Made by a program: the position numbers and the translations under genes. A stretch of DNA of 64,000 bases from CAIVVT01 sp052145115 (lineage in GTDB: Bacteria > Acidobacteriota > Terriglobia > Bryobacterales > Bryobacteraceae): positions 1-64,000 of the forward strand of contig JBKQPG010000066.1 of assembly GCA_052145115.1 (NCBI GenBank), read 5' to 3'. The notes beneath the pieces were generated by a model. That model was not told where the DNA came from. It made no database searches and worked only from the letters and a program-made list of their open reading frames with translations. Positions 58,329-64,000 of the stretch are shown here, piece after piece (positions within the stretch are counted from its first letter, which is position 1; every line of letters starts with the position of its first letter).

Positions 58329-60481
58329 TGAAACCGGTTGAGGCGCAGGTCAAAGCCGATCTCGCAACCAATAATGGCACAGGGGTCAGCCGACGCGACT
58401 TTTTCGCGTTCACCGGGCCGGGCCTGCTGGTGCTGTTTTCGGCGCAACCCGCGGAGGCGACGCAGGAGCCGACGCGGCTTCCCGGCAGGGCCAGCGGCTT
58501 CCCCACCGATTTCACCGCCTACCTGCACGTCGGCGGCGACGGGCGGGTGACGTGCTTCGTCGGCAAGATCGAGATGGGCCAGGGCGCGATGACGGGCCTG
58601 GCCGAGATGATGGCCGAAGAGCTCGACGTCGCTTACGATGCCGTGGACATGGTGTGCGGCGACACCGACCGCTGCCCGTGGGACATGGGAACGTTCGGCT
58701 CGCTCAGCACGCGCTCGTATGGACAAATGGTGCGCCAGGCCGGCGCCGAGGCGCGCGCGGTGTTGCTGCAGATGGCGGCCGAGGAGCTCAAGGTGCCGGC
58801 CGAGCGGCTCAAAGTGCACGCCGGCGTGGTGACCGATCCGGTGTCCGGCAAGCACATCACGTACGGCCAAATCGTGCAGGGCAAACACGTCGAGCGTCAC
58901 ATCGCCAACGTGCTGGTGAAGACGCCCGCCCAGATGACCCAGGTGGGCCATTCCGTCGTTCGCAAGGACGCGCATGAGAAGGTCACGGGCCGGGCGCAGT
59001 ACGCGGGCGACGTCATGCTGCCTGGGATGTTGTGCGCGCGCCTGCTGCGGCCGCCGGCGCACGCTGCGAAGCTGAAGAGCGTAGACACCGCCGCGGCGGA
59101 GAAGGCCGGCGCGCGCGTGGTGCGGGAGGGCGACATGATCGCCGTGCTGCACGAGCGGCGCGATGTCGCAGAGCAGGCGTTAAGCCTCGTCAAGGCCGAA
59201 TGGGACCGCCCGGCCGCGACGGTCGACGACGTGTCGATCTTCGATCACCTCGTCAAGACGGGCACTCATCCGGCGCTGGTCCACGAGAGCGGCGACCTCG
59301 TGGAAGGGGCCAAGCAGACGGCGCACATCATCGAGGAGACGTACCTCAACAGCTATGTGGCGCACTCGGCCATGGAGCCGCACTCTGCGCTGGCGAACTT
59401 CGAAGACGGCAAGCTGACCGTCTGGGCCAGCACGCAGACGCCGTTCCCGCTGCAAGCGGAGCTGGCGCGCGCTCTGGGCCTGGGGCAGCGGAATGTCCGC
59501 GTCATCACGCCCTATCTCGGCGGCGGATTCGGCGGAAAGGGCGCTAACCAGCAGGCCATCGAAGCGGCGCGGCTCTCCAAGCTGACTCTCAAACCGGTGC
59601 AGGTGGTCTGGAGCCGCGAGGAGGAGTTCTTCTTCGACACGTTCCGGCCGGCGGCGGTGGTCAAGATCCGCGCTGGACTCAACAGCGCAGGGAAAATCGT
59701 GCTGTGGGATTTCCTGACCTACGGCGGCGGGGACCGCGAGGCGAAACAGTTTTACGACATCCCCAATCAGCGCACGCGCTCCGCCGGAGGCTGGGGCGGC
59801 GCGCCCGGCGGCATGCACCCGCTGGCCGTCGGAGCGTGGCGCGCACCTTCGGTCAATACCAACACCCACGCCCGCGAGAGTCACATTGACATGCTGGCGC
59901 GCTATGCGGGCGTCGACCCGGTCGAGTTCCGGCTGCGGCACCTCTCCGATAAGCACATGCGAGGCGTGCTGGAGGCGGTCGCGAAACGCTTTGGCTGGAA
60001 CACGCGCCATGCCCCCGCCGGCGTGGGCTTCGGCGTCGCCTGTGGCACCGACGTGGGCGGCTGCGCGGCCACCATGGCTGAGGTGGCCGTGGACAGGAGC
60101 ACGGGCCACATCCAGGTGAAGCGCATCGCCGCCGCCATGGACATCGGCCTGATCGTCGATCCCGACGGCGCGTTGCAGCAGCTCGAGGGCGGCATCACCA
60201 TGGGGTTGGGCTACACGCTCAGCGAGGAAGTGCACTTCAAGGGCGGGGATGTCCTGGACCGGAATTTCGACACCTACGAACTGCCCCGGTTTTCGTGGCT
60301 GCCGAAGATCGAGACGGTCCTGGTCGACGACCACGAAACGCCCTCGCAGGGCTGTGGCGAGCCGCCCATCATCACCATCGGCGCGCTGATCGCCAACGCC
60401 GTGTTCGACGCCATCGGCGTGCGTCTACTACAACTGCCGATAACGCCCGCGCGCGTCAAGGCGGCGCTCAGCCGCGCCTGA
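58328..60481 (+). CDS. Molybdenum hydroxylase, large molybdopterin subunit (IorB/xanthine dehydrogenase family)
   Basis: This 717-residue protein has a twin-arginine signal (VSRRDFFAFTG near residue 20, then a hydrophobic stretch ending near EATQ), so the complex is exported through Tat. The catalytic domain binds the molybdenum-molybdopterin cytosine dinucleotide. Features are VGKIEMGQGAMTGLAEMMAE near 80, YLGGGFGGKGAN near 400, GAWRAPSVNTN near 500, and the active-site Glu in QGCGEPPIITIGAL near 680. Subtypes of this family act on aldehydes or N-heterocycles. The substrate cannot be told from sequence. The small subunit lacks a signal, so it would be carried along with this one. Confidence 0.92.
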   Translation: MKPVEAQVKADLATNNGTGVSRRDFFAFTGPGLLVLFSAQPAEATQEPTRLPGRASGFPTDFTAYLHVGGDGRVTCFVGKIEMGQGAMTGLAEMMAEELDVAYDAVDMVCGDTDRCPWDMGTFGSLSTRSYGQMVRQAGAEARAVLLQMAAEELKVPAERLKVHAGVVTDPVSGKHITYGQIVQGKHVERHIANVLVKTPAQMTQVGHSVVRKDAHEKVTGRAQYAGDVMLPGMLCARLLRPPAHAAKLKSVDTAAAEKAGARVVREGDMIAVLHERRDVAEQALSLVKAEWDRPAATVDDVSIFDHLVKTGTHPALVHESGDLVEGAKQTAHIIEETYLNSYVAHSAMEPHSALANFEDGKLTVWASTQTPFPLQAELARALGLGQRNVRVITPYLGGGFGGKGANQQAIEAARLSKLTLKPVQVVWSREEEFFFDTFRPAAVVKIRAGLNSAGKIVLWDFLTYGGGDREAKQFYDIPNQRTRSAGGWGGAPGGMHPLAVGAWRAPSVNTNTHARESHIDMLARYAGVDPVEFRLRHLSDKHMRGVLEAVAKRFGWNTRHAPAGVGFGVACGTDVGGCAATMAEVAVDRSTGHIQVKRIAAAMDIGLIVDPDGALQQLEGGITMGLGYTLSEEVHFKGGDVLDRNFDTYELPRFSWLPKIETVLVDDHETPSQGCGEPPIITIGALIANAVFDAIGVRLLQLPITPARVKAALSRA

Positions 60482-60559
60482 GTGCGCTGGAAGCCGATCC
60501 TGACTGCAGCCGGCTTTCAGCCAGCCGCTGTCTCCCCTTCCCGAGGCACGACAACTCCC

Positions 60560-60716
60560 GAATCGAGCTTGACAGCGGGTCTAAGCTCAGGGTGGTAGCC
60601 CGCCCTTGCGGTCCGCCATCATTGCTCTTTGAAAAACGAACGGTTGGCGAAGAACAAATCGAACGATAGCCAGCTAAGCTATTCATTATAAAAAGAAAAG
60701 TCGATACTTAGCTTTG
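60560..60716 (+). repeat. Leader-like element 1: TTGACA plus boxA-like TGCTCTTTGAA
   Basis: TTGACA at 60569-60574 is followed, 54 bp on (start to start), by TGCTCTTT (60623-60630) and GAAAAACGAA. TGCTCTTTGAA resembles the boxA antitermination signal of rRNA leaders (TGCTCTTTAA). Later an AT-rich part contains AGCTAAG (60672-60678) pairing with CTTAGCT (60707-60713). No rRNA or tRNA follows. Confidence 0.65.
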
Positions 60717-60849
60717 ATCCTCCAAAAACTTGTTTCTGCATCGTGGCGCAGACATTTTGTCTGCCGCGTCGGCATTCGTGCCGACGTTTGGTCCCCCCAG
60801 CCCGGTCCTATCTTCACCGCTTGGTCTTTCGACCCGCCGACGCCCCGGC

Positions 60850-61006
60850 CGAACCGGCTTGACACCCGGGTCTAAGCTGGGGTGATGGTCCGCCTCTGCG
60901 GCCCGCCATCCCTGCTCTTTGAAAATTCGAATATACGGCGAACATAAAATCGAAAGATAGGCATCAAGTCGATCATTCCAAAAGGAATAAGTGGCAATTG
61001 GCTTTG
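60850..61006 (+). repeat. Leader-like element 2: TTGACA plus boxA-like TGCTCTTTGAA
   Basis: This element is offset exactly 290 bp from element 1 at TTGACA (60859-60864), TGCTCTTT (60913-60920) and GCTTTG (61001), so the two align without net gaps. It also shares GGGTCTAAGCT and TGCGG.CCGCCAT. Its AT-rich part has ATTCC-AAAA-GGAAT (60975-60988), a small hairpin absent from element 1. The pirin gene begins about 240 bp later. Confidence 0.65.
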
Positions 61007-61244
61007 TTTCGCATTTTTTGTTTTTGCCTCTGTGCGGGGCTCCGATCAGGCCTGACGCCCAATCCTGTCCACGCCGGTCCAGTGTTTTCTGAGCCCCTGG
61101 ATCGCCCTTTAGGCCTGGGCCGAACTGGAGACGCTGGCACCCACGGAACAAACTGGCGCCTGAATCCTTTCCCACCGTCGGGCATCTCATACGAAGTAGT
61201 ACAATGATTGGTCAATAAATGATATATCACGGAAAGGAGATCGC

Positions 61245-61943
61245 ATGATCGTTCACCGTAAAGCATCCGAACGCGGCAGCATGAGGCTCAGCTGGCTCGA
61301 CACCCGCTACACCTTCTCATTCAACCGGTACTATGACCCGGCCTGGATGGGCTTCCGCTCGCTCCGGGTGATCAACGACGACACCGTTGCGCCCAAAGGC
61401 GGCTTCGGCATGCACCCCCATCGCGACATGGAGATCGTCACCTGGGTCCTCGATGGCGTTGTAAAGCACAAGGATTCAACCGGTTCCGAGGGCGAAATCC
61501 GCCCCGGCGAGGCCCAGCGGATGAGCGCCGGCACGGGCATCCTGCACAGCGAATTCAACGCTTCCGACTCGCGGCCGGTGCGCCTGCTGCAGATCTGGGT
61601 CGAACCGGCGGAAGAAGGCACGGCACCGGGCTATGAGCAGAAGTACTTCCCGGAATCGGAGCGTCTCAACCGCCTGCGGTTGATCGCCAGCCAGGATGGG
61701 CGGGAAGGCTCGGTGACCATTGGCCAGGACGCCGCGATTTACAACGCAGTCTTGGCCCCCGGCGCAGCGGTCGAGCATCCACTCAGTAGTGGCCGCGCGG
61801 CCTGGGTGCAGGTGGCGAAGGGCGCAGTGACGGTGAACGGGCTGGCGCTGCAAGAGGGCGACGGAGCCGCGCTCTCGGAGGAATCCGCAGTGCGGCTGTC
61901 GGCGGATCAACCCTCCGAAGTGTTGGTCTTCGATCTCAACTGA
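61245..61943 (+). CDS. Pirin family protein (YhhW-like bicupin)
   Basis: This 232-residue protein has two cupin folds. The N-terminal cupin carries the pirin metal motif MHPHRDMEIVTWVLDG near residue 58, then HKDSTGSEGEIRPGEAQRMSAGTGILHSEFN as two neighbouring stretches; His and Glu there bind iron in relatives. The C-terminal cupin (about 150-232) is typical. Some pirins are quercetin 2,3-dioxygenases and others are redox or regulatory proteins, so a specific activity is not assigned. AAGGAG lies 7 nt before the ATG. It is preceded by the leader-like elements. Confidence 0.9.
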   Translation: MIVHRKASERGSMRLSWLDTRYTFSFNRYYDPAWMGFRSLRVINDDTVAPKGGFGMHPHRDMEIVTWVLDGVVKHKDSTGSEGEIRPGEAQRMSAGTGILHSEFNASDSRPVRLLQIWVEPAEEGTAPGYEQKYFPESERLNRLRLIASQDGREGSVTIGQDAAIYNAVLAPGAAVEHPLSSGRAAWVQVAKGAVTVNGLALQEGDGAALSEESAVRLSADQPSEVLVFDLN

Positions 61944-61979
61944 GCGCGATCCGGCCAGAAAGGCGGGCAAGCGGAGACT

Positions 61980-62960
61980 ATGGGACAGCAGGGCGCCGTG
62001 CACGAAGCCGCGCAGTGGTTGATGTTGCATGGCTACGCCCTGCTGACAGCGGTGGTTCTCGCCGAGCAGTTGGGCGCTCCGCTGCCCGCCGCGCCATTCC
62101 TCCTCGCCATGGGCGCCCTGGCCGGGCTCGGGCACTTTAGCCCGGTCACCGCGCTAGCTCTTTCCACCGTGGCCGCGCTAGCGGCCGATCTGGTCTGGTT
62201 TCAACTCGGGCAACGCCGCGGCGAATCGGTCCTAGGGCTGCTGTGCCGGATGTCGCTGGAGCCTGACACTTGCGTGCGCCTCACGCACCGGGCCTTCGAC
62301 CGTTACGGCCAGGCCAGCCTGGTCTTCTGCAAGTTCATTCCCGGCCTGAGCACGGTCGCCCCGCCGCTGGCCGGCAGTTCGGGCATCTCAATGGGCCGCT
62401 TTCTGCTCCTCGACCTGGCCGGATCGGCGCTCTGGGCCGGTTCCTACCTCGGCGTGGGCTGGCTGTTCCGCCAGCAACTGGAACGGGCGCTCGAAATCCT
62501 GGCGCGGTTCGGGTTGTGGATGTTCGTGGCGCTGGCCACGCCGATCGCGCTGTGGATCGTCTGGAAATACGTCCAGCGGCGGCTCTGGCTGAGGCGCGTG
62601 AAGTCGGAACGCGTGGCGCCGGAAGCAGTCAAAGCGCTGTTGGACGGGCCCACGCCGCCGGTCATTGTGGATCTGCGCCCGCTGAGAACGATCGAGCGCA
62701 GCGGCTTGAAAATCGCCGGCGCGCGGGTGACCCCGCCCGAGCAGATCGACGCGCACATCCGGGCGCTGCCCGCGGACACGCTCCTGGTCTTCTATTGCGA
62801 TTGCCCGAACGACGCCGCCAGCGCGACGTTCGCCCTGCGCTTCCGGAAGGCCGGCTTCGAAAACGCCATCGCGCTGAAAGGCGGCTTCGACGCCTGGTTG
62901 CAGGCCGGGTTCCCCATGGAGGCGGCGGTTTCGGCAACCGGGCAGGTGGGCGTACCATAA
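61980..62960 (+). CDS. DedA-family membrane protein fused to a rhodanese domain
   Basis: The first ~205 residues form a DedA/VTT membrane domain (AEQLGAPLPAAPFLLAMGAL near residue 28, KFIPGLSTVAPPLAGSSG near 118, ALWAGSYLGVGWLF near 146). DedA proteins act in lipid transport across membranes, including recycling of undecaprenyl phosphate. The C-terminal part (about 218-320) is a rhodanese fold (VIVDLRPLRTIERSGLKIAGA near 226) with the Cys loop VFYCDCPNDAASA (C273, C275) and ALKGGFDAWLQAGFP. The fused pair suggests a membrane-tethered sulfur-transfer or redox role, which is inference. The alpha/beta hydrolase follows after 15 bp. Confidence 0.88.
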   Translation: MGQQGAVHEAAQWLMLHGYALLTAVVLAEQLGAPLPAAPFLLAMGALAGLGHFSPVTALALSTVAALAADLVWFQLGQRRGESVLGLLCRMSLEPDTCVRLTHRAFDRYGQASLVFCKFIPGLSTVAPPLAGSSGISMGRFLLLDLAGSALWAGSYLGVGWLFRQQLERALEILARFGLWMFVALATPIALWIVWKYVQRRLWLRRVKSERVAPEAVKALLDGPTPPVIVDLRPLRTIERSGLKIAGARVTPPEQIDAHIRALPADTLLVFYCDCPNDAASATFALRFRKAGFENAIALKGGFDAWLQAGFPMEAAVSATGQVGVP

Positions 62961-62975
62961 GGGGACGTAACCCCC

Positions 62976-63899
62976 ATGCCGCTCGATCCGCAGATTCGAC
63001 AACTGCTCGACGAATTGAAAACCTCCGGCGCCAAGGCGCCGTGGGAGCTGAGTCTCGAAGAGGCTCGCGCCGCGCACCTGGCGCGCCTGGCCTGGAGCGG
63101 ACCGCCGGCCCAAGTGCATGCCTGCGCGGACTTCACCATCCCCGGCGCGGGCGGTCCGATTCCGGTCCGGGCGTATCGACACGCATCGGACAGGCCGCTG
63201 CTGATCTGGTATCACGGCGGCGGGTTCGTGGGAGGGTCGATTGAGGCGCAGGACCCCGTGTGCCGTCTGCTGGCCATCCGGTCGGGGTGCACGGTGCTGG
63301 CCGTGGACTACCGGCTGGCGCCGGAGCATCCGTTTCCGGCGGCGGTGGAAGATGCCGCGGCCGTGCTCGGCTGGGTGACGGCGCCTGGGCGGGAGCGCGG
63401 CCTCCATTCGACCCGCGTCGCCGTTGGGGGCGACAGCGCCGGGGCCAACTTGGCCACGGTCGTCGCGCGCCGGGCGCGGGATCGCAATCGGATCCCACCG
63501 CAATTCCAGGCGCTGGTCTACCCCGTGACCGACGCCACCATGTCGCGTGCGTCGTACTCGGCCTTCGGCCAGGACTACATGCTCACGCAGCGGCACATGG
63601 AATGGTATTTCACGCAGTATCTGCCGCCCGGGACTGACCCGCGGAATCCCGACGTTTCCCCGCTGTTCGCGCCGTCGTTGGCCGGTCTTCCGCCGGCCTT
63701 TGTGATGACCGCCGAATACGATCCGCTGCGCGATGAGGGCGAGGCCTACGCCGCGCGCCTGCGCGATGCCGGCGTTGCAGTGGAGCTGATCCACTGCCCG
63801 GGGCTGGTGCACGGCTTCTTCTCGATGGGCGGCATTGTACCCGCCGCCTACCGCGCTGTCTGCGAGGTCGCCCGCGCCGTGCGCGAGGCCTTCGAGTAA
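62976..63899 (+). CDS. Alpha/beta hydrolase, hormone-sensitive-lipase-like (HSL/GDXG) esterase
   Basis: This 307-residue cytoplasmic-looking esterase has the HSL oxyanion motif YHGGGFVGG near residue 75. The nucleophile is in VGGDSAGANLA near 151, the acid in MTAEYDPLRDEGE near 245 and the His in GLVHGFFSM near 277. The family hydrolyses short-chain esters. It is the third gene of a set with the pirin and DedA-rhodanese genes, in the same orientation. No signal peptide is present. Confidence 0.93.
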   Translation: MPLDPQIRQLLDELKTSGAKAPWELSLEEARAAHLARLAWSGPPAQVHACADFTIPGAGGPIPVRAYRHASDRPLLIWYHGGGFVGGSIEAQDPVCRLLAIRSGCTVLAVDYRLAPEHPFPAAVEDAAAVLGWVTAPGRERGLHSTRVAVGGDSAGANLATVVARRARDRNRIPPQFQALVYPVTDATMSRASYSAFGQDYMLTQRHMEWYFTQYLPPGTDPRNPDVSPLFAPSLAGLPPAFVMTAEYDPLRDEGEAYAARLRDAGVAVELIHCPGLVHGFFSMGGIVPAAYRAVCEVARAVREAFE

Positions 63900-63902
63900 G
63901 CG

Positions 63903-64000
63903 CTACTTCCAGTACTCGCGGTCGAGCGAGCGGTACTGCACCGCCTCGGCGATGTGTTTGGCCTGGATCTGTTCAGCTCCGCCGATATCGGCAATCGTGC
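63903..64000 (-). CDS. comM: ComM/YifB family Mg-chelatase-like ATPase, C-terminal fragment
   Basis: The minus strand carries the last 32 codons of a gene that runs off the right edge. They read TIADIGGAEQIQAKHIAEAV followed by QYRSLDREYWK and a stop. This matches the C-terminal Mg_chelatase_C domain of ComM/YifB proteins, AAA+ ATPases linked to natural transformation in some bacteria. It is convergent with the alpha/beta hydrolase, with 3 bp between stops. The assignment rests on the short tail only. Confidence 0.75.
   Translation of the reverse strand, partial: TIADIGGAEQIQAKHIAEAVQYRSLDREYWK

Larger units (their letters stand above)
60482..61244. other. 760 bp non-coding region with duplicated leader-like elements
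   Basis: No gene is supported. Two homologous ~157 bp elements (60560-60716 and 60850-61006) sit 290 bp apart. Between and after them are mixed sequences with runs of T and AT-rich stretches that stand out against the GC-rich genes. Reverse-strand frames through the elements look like chance translations (for example the ones ending near 60708 and 60973). Confidence 0.6.

Noticed and set aside
60708..61266. Minus-strand frames through the leader-like repeats (ending at 60708 and 60973)
   Set aside because: They run through the repeated AT-rich elements, have no Shine-Dalgarno and resemble the spurious frames commonly called in such intergenic repeats.

Overview
The window is high-GC bacterial chromosome, best explained as an Acidobacteriota genome of the Solibacter/Bryobacter type. 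That placement is an inference from gene content: an Oar-like TonB-dependent receptor with an N-terminal carboxypeptidase-regulatory domain, secreted DUF6807 (PmoA-like), tannase-family and DUF885 proteins, a YpdA-type bacillithiol-system reductase, a complete Tol-Pal cluster and many Tat or Sec signal peptides. No rRNA gene is present to confirm it.

Layout. 0-3.6 kb: the start of a small hypothetical gene on the minus strand, then a secreted, internally duplicated 827-residue protein bracketed by copies of a ~110 bp repeat (one inverted downstream, two in tandem upstream). 3.6-9.8 kb: a CapA-like metallophosphatase, tRNA-Ala(CGC), tatA/B-tatC, a DUF6807 protein, a hairpin-rich intergenic stretch and a secreted esterase. 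9.8-15 kb: the proteostasis pair clpB and lon, with an HspR-box-like (HAIR) element before clpB. 15-25 kb: a DUF1648 membrane protein, selD (itself a selenoprotein, with an in-frame UGA at codon 15), pyrF, the TonB receptor, and alaS overlapping ypdA. 25-33 kb: accessory metabolism (tannase family, DUF885 peptidase, LctP-type permease, an exported RraA-like protein, an outer-membrane barrel). 33-39 kb: a tightly coupled lysine/diaminopimelate operon, dapE-asd-lysC-dapB-dapA-dapD. 39-44 kb (minus strand): ABC-F ATPase, accD, rlmH and recN. 44-55 kb: tolQ-tolR-tolA-tolB-pal-cpoB, deoC, an aroD-aroE fusion, a tiny Tat-signal protein, an amidase and a GGDEF-EAL protein. 55-64 kb: an SGNH hydrolase, a serine hydrolase, a two-subunit molybdenum hydroxylase, a 760 bp non-coding region with two copies of a promoter/boxA-like leader element, a pirin, a DedA-rhodanese fusion, an alpha/beta hydrolase and the end of a ComM/YifB gene.

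Most genes are core metabolism or envelope functions. The most distinctive signals are the UGA-containing selD, the duplicated boxA-bearing leader with no rRNA gene after it, the repeat-bracketed secreted protein, the small Tat protein wedged between aroDE and the amidase, and a local reversal of GC skew between about 39 and 55 kb. I found no CRISPR array, intact insertion sequence, prophage or recognisable defence island. All starts, motifs and repeats were read by eye; no database search was run.
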